Source of the DNA: Sphagnum compactum
Taxonomy: Eukaryota > Bryophyta > Sphagnopsida > Sphagnales
Length of the DNA: 64,000 nt
Direction of reading: 5' to 3'
NCBI GenBank assembly: GCA_965153455.1
Contig: OZ234503.1
Coordinates: 12,219,118-12,283,117 of the forward strand
Shown: positions 34,482 to 48,660 of the stretch, piece after piece
Layout of the letters: each line of letters starts with the position of its first letter
Numbering within the stretch: the stretch's first letter is position 1
The notes under the pieces: generated by a model
The model's input: the letters and a program-made list of their open reading frames with translations, nothing else
Databases searched by the model: none
What the model was told of the DNA's origin: nothing
Program-made: the position numbers and the translations under genes

Positions 34482-34660
34482 TTAGTGTTCATGTTTCCGA
34501 AGAATCTAGCACCATGATTTGTACTTGGAAAAGAGCTTTTAAAGAATTTGAGGGTTCAGATGTCATGATCTTTACTTAATTTAGTGTTCACATATTGGAA
34601 GGATCCAGCACCATGATTTGTACCTTGAAAAAGAGCTTTAAAGCATTTGGAAGGTTTGGA
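34482..34660. repeat. 99-bp tandem duplication
   Basis: Units start at 34482 and 34581; both contain AGCACCATGATTTGTAC and AAAGAGCTTT. It directly follows the 59-bp duplication. Confidence 0.75.
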
Positions 34661-37600
34661 CTCTGGAGTTCAGGCTGTGTCATGATGTACACTAGACAAA
34701 TGAGTGGGTGAAGTAAAAAGAGGAAAACAAGACATCAGCGCCAAAGCTAGACATTATACTTTCCCCCCACTCAAATCTCATGGGCATCAACCCAATGCCA
34801 CGTGCAGTTCTGCACACTTACTTTACAAAGAAGAACACACATTCATGTTTTCGTGGTGCACAACCAAAAAAAACCCAATATTTATGTTATGTTGCAAGCA
34901 GCAAAATTCAAACCTGGCATCACCTTGGTGCAACAACAACTTACCAGTAGCCTATATTTCCAAGCACCACAATACATCAACTTCTTCTTTTACGTCTTAA
35001 AAAAAGGATCAAACTGACAATTCATGAAGTTTGATGGGGTGCTCAGCATCTTGTGAGGAGCAAGCGCATTCTGTTTATTTGTTTGTTTTGGGGAGAGGAC
35101 GAGGTCTAATGGATGCCATTGTTAACTCATCAGGTGGAAATGAGTTAAGCATGAGAAATCCAGCTCCAAAACTTGGAGCTCTCAAGAGAACATCTAAAGG
35201 AAAAGTAAGAACAATTAAGGTCACTTGGGGCAACCCATTGCAGTATATTTCTGGACAACCCTCAAGGCTGTTGTGTTCAATCATCAAGGTAAGAATCAAC
35301 TTGAAAGAACAATATCAGTGCAACAAACTACAAATACATGTGTGGAGTCAGTTACTTCAATACTCTATTATTCCTCACAGAACTAATGATCATAAAGGCC
35401 CATTTTTTTTGGGCTAGATTTGGATTTCATATATGACTCAGCATTGCGTTGTGTTTCAGAAGCTAACAAAAAGCAAAGAAATCTTTCAACATGAGACTTC
35501 TTCATTCATGATTTGCATTGAGATTTTGTTTTTTTGTTTTTTTGTGGAGAAAGTGGCCACATTTAGACAATCATATGTTCTTGGAGGCTGCCACAACATA
35601 GCAGGAGGATTCACAAAATTTTCTCCTTGTCCTCTCTCATCTCTCTAGCAAATTTGTGCTCATTCCTCTTGACACATATGTTCTTGGAGGATGATTGACA
35701 CTTTGTGGTGGCTAGCTACATCACAGAATGGGAAAAACAACACCCCAATTTCACAAGCTAAATTGATGCCTTGGGTGAACTTGCATCTACATTGACACCA
35801 TGGTAAAAAACAAGTGTTGGGTGGTTCTTGATTTTTTTTTCAAAACATTGGGGCTTCAGATGTATTAGGGTTTAAGTTTTTTTTAACAAGGGGCCAGTCC
35901 AAATAGAATTTAGGGTTTAGGGATGATATCAGAATACCCATTGCCATATCATAATAATTACTTCATGGGTATGCTCACACTTTTCTTGGGGGTTTTTTTT
36001 TGAAGGGGCCATGATATTGATTGGCACATCACCAATTTTTTTGGGAACATTGGGCACTCCCCAATAGAAGCACCTATTTGAACCACCAGTTGCAAAATAG
36101 AAACAAATGTTCCCTACAGCCCACCTTTTCAATTTATACACCTGAGAGTTGAACCTTTGCGCAAACCATATGGGATAAAAGTGAGGTGCTATTTGGGAGT
36201 ATCTTGGGGAACAATTGGGGAACCTCATGTGAACACATAGGGACACACAATGGCAAAAATGATGTTCCCAACATAGGGGTAAATATTTCATCTTTTACCA
36301 TATCCATATCAAGCTAGTATGTGGGTAAGTGTAGGCTAGTAGAAAAACATTTACACAAGTATGGCATATTTCAAGTGAAAAAAAAGACAATATCTGGTGG
36401 AATTTGACATTATGTGAAATTTCAAACATCTTATAATTATTTTTGTCAAATGAGAAAATATCAATAATATATATATGTTGCATCATGATTTTGGCAATTA
36501 CCCTTTTTTACCCATTTCAAAACAATTACCCTTCCCGGGGGAAAGGTTAAAACCACAAACATATATATTGGCTATGTACAATAAATATTTAAAAAATGGT
36601 TAAGTCTGAAACATTTACCAAGAAATTATTAGGTAATGAAAAGCCTAACAAAAACTTACCAGTTGAGTAAGGCACATAACACCTAATTCAGATTTCCTAC
36701 CCCTTACCTTAAAACTTGAAAAAAAAAACCCTATGTGAAGAAAAAGGAGCCTTATGACCTAGAAAGGAGCCCTAAATTTTGAGAAAAAAGCCTAGGGATA
36801 GACACACAACCCTAATGAGCTTTGGACTTCATTGAGGAAATGTTAATGTTGTGGGTGTTGCCCATTGGATTTAGAGCCAATAACTTAGGAACTATTCACC
36901 ATTATTGATGGGTACCTACATATTAGGGTTAGGTTGCAACTAGTGGAAGTGTTGTTGTGAGCAAATCATTTACCTAGCAATTAATTTATCAAGGACCATT
37001 CTATTAAGTGTTAGGAAAGTTGCATATTCATAGTAGTGTGTGGGTCCATCATATTGAAGGAACATCCTTTTTAAAATCTTGGGAAGGTGTTATCTCATAT
37101 TGGGTGGGACCATCCTATTAATGTCTTTGAAAGGTGCATACTCATAATGCATGGGAACCATTCAAGGACCATCCTATTATTATATAGTTTATGGGGAACT
37201 ACAATAAAGTTCAACTTGAATGCCATGTGACTACTTGGTGGTGGGTTTTTAGCCATGTTAAAAAATGGCAAGTTTAAGTTTGGAAAAAACTTATCCTAAC
37301 CATTCCAATTACATTCATCCAGGCATTATAGTTAAGTGAACCCTAAACTGAAACCTATAACTTCATTATTTACTCACACAAGAGGGAGGGTATATGGTTG
37401 GTTTTATGTACCCGGATCTATGTCAAATAATTAATTAAATTTTAAGTTTTCATTCTCACAAATAAAATATTCCTGACGATCCATTAGTTTCCTTCACAAA
37501 TCTTTTTAATTTGAGAAATATAGTTTATGAAAATTTCATTATTTTTACAAATATTATAATTAGTGTTGAAGCTGCCAAGGTAGTATGGTAACCAGATCTC

Positions 37601-37665
37601 GCATGGATGAAATTCTATTGGTAAAGTCTAATCATAAACCAACCCTTGTCCAGTTATTGGAACCC
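34661..37665. other. Gene desert, no gene recognised
   Basis: A 128-codon frame at 35031-35417 has no recognised similarity and is not called. A segment at 36020-36070 repeats sequence from 31180-31225. Short TTTAGGG-like runs occur near 35867 and 35908. Confidence 0.45.
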
Positions 37666-37771
37666 TTTGCCTAATAATGAAAAAAAAATTCTGAAATTTT
37701 CAATAATAGACTGGCTGAAGAGTAGTAACTTATTGAAATTTTCAGAATTTTTTTTTTCATTATTAGGCAAA
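37666..37771. repeat. Near-perfect 41-bp hairpin
   Basis: Arms 37666-37706 and 37730-37771 are reverse complements apart from one extra T in a T-run. The loop is 23 bp. Outer ends are TTTGCCTAATAATG and CATTATTAGGCAAA. It could be a tiny MITE or a source of hairpin small RNA; neither is proven. Confidence 0.85.
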
Positions 37772-37939
37772 GTCAATGTAGAATTATTTGGAAATATCAA
37801 TAGAAATTTCTCAAGATTATTCAGACATATATATATCAATGGAAATTTCTCAAATTTTTCGAACAAGGAAAATTTTGAATTAATATGTGTCAAATCTGAC
37901 ATTGATGTAAACCCAACCTCATGGGTATAAAAATTACCA

Positions 37940-37997
37940 AAACACACATACACACACACACACACACACATGAAACCCTAAACCTTAAACCCTAAAC
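37940..37997. repeat. (CA)n followed by telomere-like repeats
   Basis: A CACACA run ends at about 37969 and is followed at once by ACCCTAAACC-type repeats. Confidence 0.9.
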
Positions 37998-40900
37998 AAT
38001 TTTGGGAGGTGAAAGAATGATAAAGATTACAATTTTTTTTCCATTCCTCGGTGACAAATAGCAGAAGAATTTCCACTTCTATGAATTTGTTAAGAGGGTT
38101 CAATTTCTCCACTTGAACTGGGTGAGCATCTTGAACACAATGTGGTGCACAATGTTGTGACTAACTAGCTAATCAAATGAGAATAGATGAGTGAGAGTGG
38201 GTTGTGGAGTTTGGCAACACTTGAAATGCCAAATTGGAGATGTGGGTGAAAAAGGACCATCCCAAACAAAGGACAATATTTCCAAAACAAATTTCAAGCT
38301 TGCAAACTCTTGACAACCACATGAGCAAGCAAAAAGCATGACATGCCAAAAGTGGCCCTAATTCAACACAAGGTTTTAGCTTGATCTGCAGCATGCATGA
38401 GATCACTACTTCCTCTGATGCTCCAAATCAAGGCAGGCCTTGCATGCAGCAAATTATCATGACATGAGTCTGTGCATCTCAAGTGTCAAGTACAATCACT
38501 ACAAATCATCCCCGAAGATAAGCATCACACTGGGAAGATTGATCAATCACTACTATGAATCAACTTGATGAACCCAACTTGTTGAGCCTGGCTATTAGAA
38601 GGCAGATATGTGCAATCTTGTCATTTAGGGCAAATCAAGTTCTACTTCATGTCTCCGAGAAGGATGGAGAAATACCCTCTGCCATCAATCATGCATCATT
38701 TGAATAAATCCCAAACAAAAAGTTGCTAAAATGCAGTTTGTGGTAGGTCGGCACATTCCTTAGAGCTATGCTCAGCACCCCTACCAACATGTCTTTCCAT
38801 GCAGTGATCTCTTCAAAATGTTGTTTTGGCAATACAGAATTAGCTTGAATTAACTTGTGAGCTTGAATATATGCAACTCTCATTTCACAGTGTATTCATT
38901 AATTCACCTAACAAGAACACCACAACAACACAAACACACTCAGATCATAACCTAAATTAGAATTTTGCCTACTTCATCACTACCAAATTATCATTCCTGA
39001 ACTTGAGCAGGGTTGCAGATTTTGAGAAAGAAGTAAAACAATCTGTTATACAAAACATATCAAAATACTTAATTAAGTATCAACTATCAACCTTCAGATT
39101 TCAACAAAATTGCACTTCTTCAATTTTCAGCAACTGGAGGAACCAATGCACTAAGAAGCTAATCAGCCACTCTGAGTTGTGAATTCTGTGCTCATTTCTC
39201 TAGGCATTTTCAATCTGCTTATCAGAAGCAACATGTGGCAAAAGCTTAGTAAGAACTATATTGAAGACTTTGTGACTTTCAGCTCTCATTGGCCAGAAGA
39301 CAGACTCTGTGCAAGAAACAAGCTCCAAAGAATGATGTATTGAACTTGGAAAACTTTGTTGTAAGAGAACACAACTTAGTCATGCACCACGTTTGCCACC
39401 TCCAGCCACTGATGGGTGCCAAAGACATTACGACAATTACCCATCATCTAGTGTATGAGTCCTTGGTGTAGATCAAAATCAAAATTTCTAGCACACTTGA
39501 GATAGATGATGGATCTCTCAACTTGATCAAAACTGTAGGAAGTACTACTCATGCAACATCTTTGCAGCTACCTAGTCCTGCCACTGAAAGGGTGCCATCT
39601 TGTAGAAGCTGCTTGCATGTTCACAGATGTGTGAAGTCCCAACCCCAAAATGCTAACATCATCTATTATGCTGTATGATCTGCCTTATGCAAGGCAGGGA
39701 ACAAGAACACCAAATTGCAGAAAGTGGCCAGCATTAAGTCCATGGTCATGTAGGATGCATATGACTCAATTCCTGAAAAACCTTGACCCTTCTCTGCAAC
39801 CAATAGTAGACCTCATTGTAAAATAGCCTCTGACAAGATGAAAATAGGAAAATACATTCTGCAACCAACATTTCCTAGAATTTGAAAAACATTCAACCAA
39901 CTAGCGGATGTAAGGTCTGTGCATCATAATGGCAACTGCCTTTGGTTCACCAAGATTGCCCATCACATGCTTCAAGTATGGGTGCCATCCATGACATGTA
40001 CACCAACAAGACCAAGAGCTGAAATTGCAGAAACTTACCCCTCTGAAAATGGTTAAACTGAAGTTTCCAGTTGTTTCCTGAGCTCCAAAGCCCTAGTCAA
40101 GTCACAAAAATCTCACAGAGTTCTGCTAGAAATGTCTGATTCTATGTCTCCAAAGATCCATTCATTAGCCCCTCACACTGGGTGCTTGAACTATATAAGT
40201 AAACCTAGGAATGCCTTTCCTCTTCTTTGTTGATCGTAGATGAGTTCCAAACTTGTTCAACTATGTGTGAATGATGGAAGGAAGCTCTTGCCATGGCTCC
40301 ATCATCATTGGGGTTACATGCAAGTTGACTCGACAAAGTGTTCATGTGAAACTTTGTTCAAGGTTTTTCACCTAATTATAATAGCCTCAAGTCTAATGCT
40401 TGATGCTTAAATCAATCTTGGGCAACTATATATGGTGTATTGTGATTCATGTGTTAGTATGGTAATGGTATAGGAATCTCCAAGAAACTTTAACACCACA
40501 AATCAAACTCATCTATTGCACCTTCTCTACATTTTCTCTACATTTTGATATTACACTTTTAATGCACAAGTTTCAAACATCACTTTTTTGCAATGATAAT
40601 GAACAACCTTCCTTAGTTTTGTGGCCACATCATAGTTCTTGCTTGTGTCGGTTGTTTTTATAAACCACTCAATCACCAAACTTCCCACATCCCCAAGTTG
40701 ACAATCATATTTGATGTTGTGGTTCACGATAATAGAAAATTACCAAAAGTCTTTTTCAACTACATTGGTCTCATTAATAATTGACCATGATTGTTTTGTG
40801 GTTTAATTGTTTGGATGACATTTTCTAGAATGAAAAGGAAGAATGATTTTGTATACACTTAATATCATTGATTTCAAACAAGCAATTCATGGATGAGGAG

Positions 40901-43900
40901 AAAGAGGGGGTATAGGTGGCATTACAAGATAACACAATTTTTCTCACACAAAATGTTGTGGCTCATGACACGTGTGAGGGAAACTTTGTGGTTTCATCAA
41001 TTACAATGTACAATATGTGGTGTTTATTGTAACATATCTTATACTAGAATTACAATTTGACATTAAGTTATCATTCTTATTTGGCATGCAAACTTATCAT
41101 CTTGCTTATAGTTCAATAGATGAATTTGATTGCTCAACTTGGACATGTTTTAACATTTCAAACATCATTCCAAAGATTTGAGATTTTGCATAAGTCTTGG
41201 CTCCCAAAGTGAAGTGCAACTTGGAGGTATTTCAATAGTTTGTTATGAAGATTTATGGGATGAAATCCTAATGATTATAAGGCAATGTCATCAACTATTG
41301 AAAGCAAAAAACAATAAGGTAGTGGGTGGTTGATGGTAAGTTGAAGATGTTCATGTTTCTATTTTATTTTTCATTTGTTTGTATGCAAGTTATGGCCACT
41401 TTCTACATTCAATTTAGACAACACCTACTTCCTATTGGTTAGGTGCATTTCTGGTGGTGCTGTTGGTTTTGTGAGGATGCTTTGATGGATGTAAGAACAA
41501 GAAATTGAAGAATAAAAGGAGGCATTGTTTGAAGGCAGAAAAAGGGGAGAGAAGCTTGGGAAATATATGAAAGAGATAAGTGATGTTTGGTGTAGTTAAA
41601 GAGGTATTGGTTGTGTGTTAGTTTTTTGCAACGTAGGTTCTTGCTATTTAAGGTGAAGACATCTTCGTTGTGCCTTGTGTCTCATTAAGTAGAGCTTGTT
41701 CATGTTATTTTCGTCTAGAATTTGAAGATCGGGGTGTGATGATGAATTGAGAGATCTCGAGAACGGCTTAATGGATTTTCAATGTACCTTGTCATTGTCT
41801 ATTTTGTCAAGTCTTTAACATGGATCATGGTCTTGCAAGAGAGCACCCATGAATTGAAAACTTCGAAGAGGGTGTTGTTTTGGGAATTCATAGTGTCATT
41901 GCGATGGGTTGTTGATGGGTAGCATCTCTTTTTGTCAAACTCATAAGTCATATCCTATTTTGCATGTACAAGTGTTCCAAGATCGGTGTGCCCTTGGGAA
42001 TTTGTTGGTTGTGTGTCAATCCAAGTTGTTTCACTCCAGTGTTGGTGTTGTGTGGGATGTTGGGACTGAATGTTGTCATCTTTTTCATGTGGGTTCTAGG
42101 GAAGACATTTGTGTTGATGGAAGTCCTTCGGTCAGTCACATTGATAACAACTTAAAACAGTTAGTGGTGTTTATGAGAGTGAGATTAGAGTGATCTGACC
42201 CCAAGAGATTTATAGTTTTTGATTAAACTATCTTGTACTCGATAGCATTGGCTATCAAAATTTCTTTTAGTGACCTTACTTACTTAACAAAAGTGAATGT
42301 TGCTGGTTATATGTTAATTAATTGGATGTTGATTTGACATTTAAGGCTTCCATATATGTGCACCAGTTTTTTGTTATAAGTCCCTCCCACACAATCCCAG
42401 AATGTGCAAAACTTGGCCTTGCATTTGATCCATTTCCCTTTGTATTGTCTAGCCTCGATCAAAACATATAATAAGATAAAACTTCAAATATAGAAGTTGG
42501 TGTCATAAGCATGAAAATCACCATCACTAATTATTTTTCAAATGCACAAGAACTAAACAAAACAAATTATTACAAAAGCAATTTTAAACCTAAGACCAAC
42601 CATAGAACATAAGAATATAAAACAAGATCATGAAATATGCAATTAATATGAATATCTTAAATGTATTGCATTAATTTTTAATTTATTTAATTTTAATTTT
42701 TTATTCAATTTTAGTTAATGAAATTTGATAATGTTGCAAAAGAAGTGAAAAACCATTAATTTTTATATCTTGAGTTGGTCAAAAAGTTAAGATTAATAAC
42801 TTCATTAAATTTTATTCTTAAAAATCTCGCAATGAATAAATTTCACTTGTAAAATTATATAATTAAAATTCACATTTTAAATTTATAATTTAGTTTAAAT
42901 TTTTATTATTTTTATTTTTCAAATGAAAGACATTACATTAGTTCAAGTTTCACATGTACATTAGTTATATTCTATTTTTTAATATTAAAAAAACATTTCA
43001 ATTTGATCTTTTATTTTCTTTTATGTCATTTTGTTAATTTTAATTGTTGTCCACTATTTTTTTTTATGAAGCATTACAAACAACAAATGAAAAATTGAAA
43101 TCTGTAATTTACTTTCATGTCATATTCCACGTCAAAATGTTTATGACTATCTTTACTCACAATATTTGACATGTTGTTGTCCACATCAAAATATCTATGA
43201 CCAATTTTAGTCATGTAAACCACATATGTGTTGAATATTCCACATATACTTTGGTATGTTGGATTTGATCATAATGTCATTTGCAATTAATCAAATCAAA
43301 CACACTTACATTTCTTTTTACTAAGAATATACATAGTAGTTATTATAGACAAGTACAATTGACTTTAGAATCATTGTAATCAAAATGTAAGGGGCATAAA
43401 ACATGTTTTTGTAATAATGTTATAATATTAAAATTGGAATAAAAATTAATAATATAAAAAAACATGGCAAGACCCATCAATGAGCCAATTTGCAAGTTTA
43501 TAGTATCAAGTGGTTTGCTAAATTAATTGTTGTTTCATATAACTTGGGCTACTATATGAGATTTTTAACTATTAACCTTGTATGTGATTCTTAAAATTTC
43601 ATATAAGGAGCCAAAATACAATGTATTAGTGAAGCTACTCTCAATTTTTGACTAGCTTCACATTAGCTTATGATTCAATATACTATTTAACCATAGGTTT
43701 AAATAACTAATGATCCACATTTTCATCTTCTTTGCCTCTATCCTAAAGATTTATCCATGGGTCTCGAAACATTCTTCATTTTTTTTTCCTACTTTGAATT
43801 TGAAATGTTTAAAACATGTTCCTTATTTAGTCATTTTCCACACACCAATCTTCAAACATACAATTTATCAACCATTTCTTGGTCATGAACCATGGTAAGT

Positions 43901-45893
43901 TGTTATACTAGCATTTATATCAAATATTGTAATACCTTTAGCAATTTTGACACATGTTTGTCAAATAACTACTTAATTTTGAAAGTTTCATTTCAACAAA
44001 TAGAATTCTTTTGAGGATTCATATTTTCCTTCACAAATTGTTGTTGTTTGATGTTTTTTTTGTGGCACATTTCAACATTTAAAAAAAAATGTAATTAGTG
44101 TCAAAGTTGCCAATGTAGTAAGGTAGTTGCAAAACCCCAGATTTTCTTCAATTTCAACCCATGCTTATCCCCATAATTTCTAGTGTCAAGTGGTTTGAAC
44201 TTTGGTTTGGCATTGGCTTTACATACATCATGGTTCTCCTTTGTAGGTCAGATTGTTTGACTTGTGTGCCCAATTCTAATCTTCTTGTTGGTATGCAAAT
44301 TTATTTTTTCAAATGGAAGTTAAGGTGTCTCCCATCACTACACCGAACACATGACATCCATGCCTAGTCTTGTTTTACTAGACAAGTCACTTATATCATT
44401 TGTAATCAAATTAAACCCATTGTTAATGCGATTTGTAATCATAGAACAAATATCATATAACATATTTTGCTTTCACACAACCACTTTCGCCTTAATTTTA
44501 CTTTCATGAAAATTGAAATACAAAAATCATCATTGAACCTTCCTACCCACAATGCTTTTGAATGTGAATTCTATAGTTACAACCTTTGTAGCCACAAATA
44601 TTGTGTACTTACAAATGCCTCCATAGTTTTCTCACCTCCATAACCTCAAATGGAGTTTTCAAAAACCATTTATACTTTATGAAATATTATTTTGCTTCTA
44701 CAACATATGACACTTTGTAACCACACTTCCAAATCATCCACACTTAAAATTGTCAATGTTAAAAGCTCCACCCATCATTGACTTCACAAGCTTGCACAAT
44801 AGATGGTGTCTTGATGAAGCTTTGCCCATCCTCCTAAATGTCTTTATTAGAACCCTAAATGTGTCCCTTAGTGAAGCTACTAGATTGTCAAGTCCTACAT
44901 TACTTAGCTCTAATAATTATCAATGAACTTTTTCTAGATACCTCAGCTTAATTGTTCCCTTGTAACTTAATTATTATCCAATTATTTATCCTTTAAACCA
45001 CTCCTTGTGGTGATCAAGTGTTGATCTAGATACCCAAGCAACCCTCACTCTTGCTTCTTTAACTAGTCCATTAAGCAAGCTAACAAACCTCAAACTTCAA
45101 TAACCACTCTTCATAATCCTTTTCCTCTCATGAACCATTCCTGTTTCAAAATCTTGATCCTGTCAGGACCTGGTGCTCAAAAATCCTGGTGTCAAACTGC
45201 TGTTTTCAATTCATTGATCTTGTGGACAGGTCGACAATCGATTTTTCTACAACATACTAGGTCATTCTTGATTGAATTGTCAGAGTATATACTCTGACAC
45301 ACGCCTTTTGGTTCACAAAGATAGTAACATGGATTACTACACGATACACCCTGGCTATGGAAAATCAATAGACTGAAGTGGAGATGCATATATATTCTAG
45401 AGAACAAAAACAGTCATAACAAAGTTTTGATATTAAAGCTCAAACAGTCTTGAGCAAGCTAGATATTAAGACGCTCATTACACCACAAGTACACAACTAG
45501 CTCTACAAGACTTGATCAGTCCTGTAGCTTCCTTGTAACATGTCAAAAGTAGAACAATGAAGTATACTCTATTATTAGGCCTACACACGTAAATACTGGT
45601 AAACATTCAGCAAGACAGCCTTCAAAATAAGGCCTCCAAAATCCCTACCTGCACAGCCTGAAATATTTTGATGAAATATGCTGTTGGAATCATTTGACCT
45701 TCTGTTAATGGATAAAAGCAAATTAGCTTCGAACTAAAGATTTCTTGCACACATACCCAACATAAAAGTTCTCACTAAGTCAACTTTTCAAGTGATAAAC
45801 CAAGTCAGTTTCAAAGTAATATAGCTGGAGGTGTCATTTGAGTTTGGACCTGATCAGCAAGTTGTCTCAAGTTCAAAAAACCTTTGAAAGCAG
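37998..45893. other. Long gene desert
   Basis: Two sub-regions differ: 38100-40300 is of higher complexity with no open frame over 77 codons, and 40300-45100 is strongly AT-rich. No domain, tRNA or transposon end was recognised. The last few hundred bases are probably the LBD 3' UTR. A 22-bp perfect palindrome lies at 45278-45299. Confidence 0.45.
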
Positions 45894-47316
45894 CTATGGA
45901 AGAAGAGATAAGAGCTTATAGTGGGGCTTACACTCCAGTGAGTTTGTGTGAAGAGAGGGCCAGTTTCCACACAAGGAATGATGTGTTGAACTGTCCAGAC
46001 TGGTAACAGAGCCTTCAGAGCTAACAGACTCACAAGGGCTCAACAATTTCCTCTTGAAGGTAGGACAGGGAGGATGCTGCCTGCGAACTTGTAATGCTCC
46101 TCTTGCAGTATTGCTCTTCACCTTCAATGTCAAATCGAGCTCCAGTTGTTCAACATCAATAGTTGTGGTTTGCACCTCCCTCTCAGGACTAATTTTAGAC
46201 TTCACCCTTCGAGGTGCACGTTGTGCTGAAATCAGAGGACCATAACTTGCATCATCTTCCACTTTAGTCTCTTGATGTGCACCGTTCATGTTTGGCATCT
46301 TCATATTCCAACCTTCCATGTCATTCAGAGAAAGCACTTGTGGGACCCGGCCCTGGAAGTCTGGAAAACTAGAATAAGAGGCTGGATCTTCAAAACCAGA
46401 AGTAGCCGAGTTTCGTCTTTTCTGCAGATTGGAATTGGGCTCCAGCTCAGGCTTAACAGGTGCTGGGGTTTGTGCTGCCTCAAACTGCTTAGAAATTCCA
46501 TGCACTGGCAATGGAGCCTGGAGCCCTGGGGTCAATGTCAAGAAGCAGGAGGCATTGAGAGAAGATGGGGCCGGTGCCTGAAGAGAGCTGCCTCTGAGAA
46601 CTGTTTCAACAGCTGCCTGACAAGTTTGCCAATTCCCAGACCACAGGAGACCCACAGATCCAAATACAGGGTTCACGGTCCTTCCACAAGCTTCATACAG
46701 CAGTGACTGGAACAATGCTGCGCAAGCACAGAAACAGGACATCAAAAAATGGACATACGGTCAGTTGCAATCATGATGTGTCGATGACTAGACATCAAGT
46801 GGACACATTCCTTTGCCATTCTGTGAGAAATACTGATAACACTGTGCAACTACTGGAGTGCAGCATATATATGTCCATTCACAAATTCATTGACATGAAA
46901 AGGTTGTCCATTGCAGCTTAACCAAGTAGCCATGGGTTGGTTTTCATTTCTTTCTCGATTCTAACCTGAACAGATTCATCATGGAAGAAAAAATTGGAAC
47001 ACTCCTTCAGTTGGCTTGTTTGTTTGCCAAGTATCAGAACATTAATGGAAGAGGATTATATGTAGAACTTATTGAAAATAAAAAAGTTAAAATATGTGAC
47101 ATGGGGGTGATCAACTGTGTGCCAGGGCTTACCTGGGCGTTGGGGTTCAGGAACAGCACTGATGAAACCCATCAGGCCTGCGCGGCCAAAGAACTTGGCA
47201 ACAAACACAGTAGCATGGCCTTGTGCGTCTGGGCTGTCAATCCATTGCAGGCAAGGCCGGAGAATGCATGTGTCACTACAGCCTTTGCGCAGCACACGGC
47301 AACCATTGCAGCTCAT
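45894..47316 (-). CDS. Class II LOB-domain (LBD/ASL) transcription factor
   Basis: Nuclear DNA-binding protein of the plant-specific LBD family, class II (LBD37-42 group, known in angiosperms for nitrogen and anthocyanin control). Exons are 47316-47133 and 46717-45894, totalling 1008 nt, or 335 residues plus stop. The C-block CX2CX6CX3C is intact ([15 protein letters not shown]), followed by [20 protein letters not shown], the GAS-like [12 protein letters not shown], then after the single intron [43 protein letters not shown]. There is no coiled-coil Leu repeat, as expected for class II. The C-terminal half is variable and Ser/Pro-rich and carries LELDLTL, an EAR-type repression motif. MSCNGC was taken as start because the family usually begins there; an in-frame Met at 47343 would add nine residues. 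Confidence 0.95.
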
Positions 47317-47873
47317 TTTTTCCAGCCCAGCAGCTTCTGACAACCACCACGTCCTGCAGCAGCAGTTTGCACTCTAGCTTCCCAAGTTCCTTCTTCTAAC
47401 CTCTGTTGCAGGATCTGCAAATTGATTTTACTCGCTGTTGTAGCTGGTATGGCCCACTAGACCACTCTGTAACCTGTCTCTTCCCTGCACAAGAAGACAT
47501 ACAGCCGCAGGCATGACTTCACACCACCACGCAGGGAACAGAAACTATGATGGAGCTCTCAAACATCACATAGAAGATGCAGCTTGACACAGCATGCAGT
47601 TTCATCAGAAGCAGGTTTGTTATGATTAACTCATAGTGGTAAGTCAGACACAAGGTTTTTCCCATCGCTGAGTACTGCAGCTTTATGACTTTGTGAGGAT
47701 TCAAGCCATAGCTGTAGCCATCTATCTCCCTGCATCAAAACTGCGTACAGCATACGCGGGGTGTGCCATTGACGGTGGCCGGGGTCATGCCGAGGCACAG
47801 ATCACTGCCGAACCCTCTACCACCAATTGCATAGATTCGAAAGGTGGAACACCTTAGAAGAAGAATTGTATCG

Positions 47874-47891
47874 AGAGAGAGAGAGAGAGAG
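47874..47891. repeat. (GA)n microsatellite
   Basis: About nine GA units in the LBD upstream region. Confidence 0.9.
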
Positions 47892-48130
47892 GACGGATTC
47901 GTTTCTCACCTTCGGTCCCTGTGATGAAAACGTCGCGGGCGACTCCGGAGTCCAAAGCGATGCGTGTACAGACACATACCACCCGTGCTGAAACTCCCTC
48001 CAATCTCTCAATTCGGTTCAGAGATCCCTGCACTCATGGAGCTGCTCCGCGAACCACCGTCGCCGCCGCTCAGGCTCTTCTGATCTCCGAGCTCGTGCAC
48101 GTTCCCAAGGCACACGTATATTGATCTCCT

Positions 48131-48213
48131 CCCGTCCTCCCTCTCTCCCTCCCTCCCTTGCTTCCTTCCTTCCTTGCTTCCTTGCTTTCTTTCTTTCTTT
48201 CTTTCTTTCTTCA
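48131..48213. repeat. (CTTT/CCTT)n pyrimidine tract
   Basis: A C/T-only tract with CCCT, CTTC and TTTC units. Confidence 0.9.
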
Positions 48214-48351
48214 ACAGATCGATCCAAGCAACCGACCGAAACTTGGCGAGCGGGAAACTTGAAAACAACAAGACCTCAAACTTGTTTGCTACTTTTTCTC
48301 ACAAGAGTGCAAAGCGCCCCCACTCCCCCCAAAGAGGGCCAAAAAACAACC

Positions 48352-48372
48352 CAAAAAAAAAAAAAAAAAAAA
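48352..48372. repeat. Poly-A run
   Basis: About 20 consecutive A. Confidence 0.9.
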
Positions 48373-48545
48373 CGTCTTCTCTAGTCCACAAAACTCCAAC
48401 AATAAACAACAACAAAAACAAAAACAACAAAGAAAACAAGACAATAGACCGGGCACACCACCTCAAACCCCAAGATTGAAAGAGTAGAAGCAAGTAAGGT
48501 TCTTAGAAAGAGAGGGCAAGAAGGGTGGCTCTTTGGTTGTGACAC

Positions 48546-48660
48546 TAGTAGTAGTAGTAGTAGTCAAACACGACCTGCAACAGCAACCACGAAAGAAGGG
48601 AAGGAAGGAAGGAAGGAAGGAAGGGGGAAAAAATAGGGGGCCGTGGGGGGGGGGGGGGTG
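48546..48660. repeat. Cluster of (TAG)n, (GGAA)n and poly-G
   Basis: (AGT)n at 48546-48563, (GGAA)n at 48599-48624 and a run of G near 48645-48658 follow one another. Confidence 0.88.

Noticed and set aside
35031-35417. 128-codon open frame as a small gene
   Set aside because: No recognisable domain, no typical splice context, and composition like the surrounding desert.
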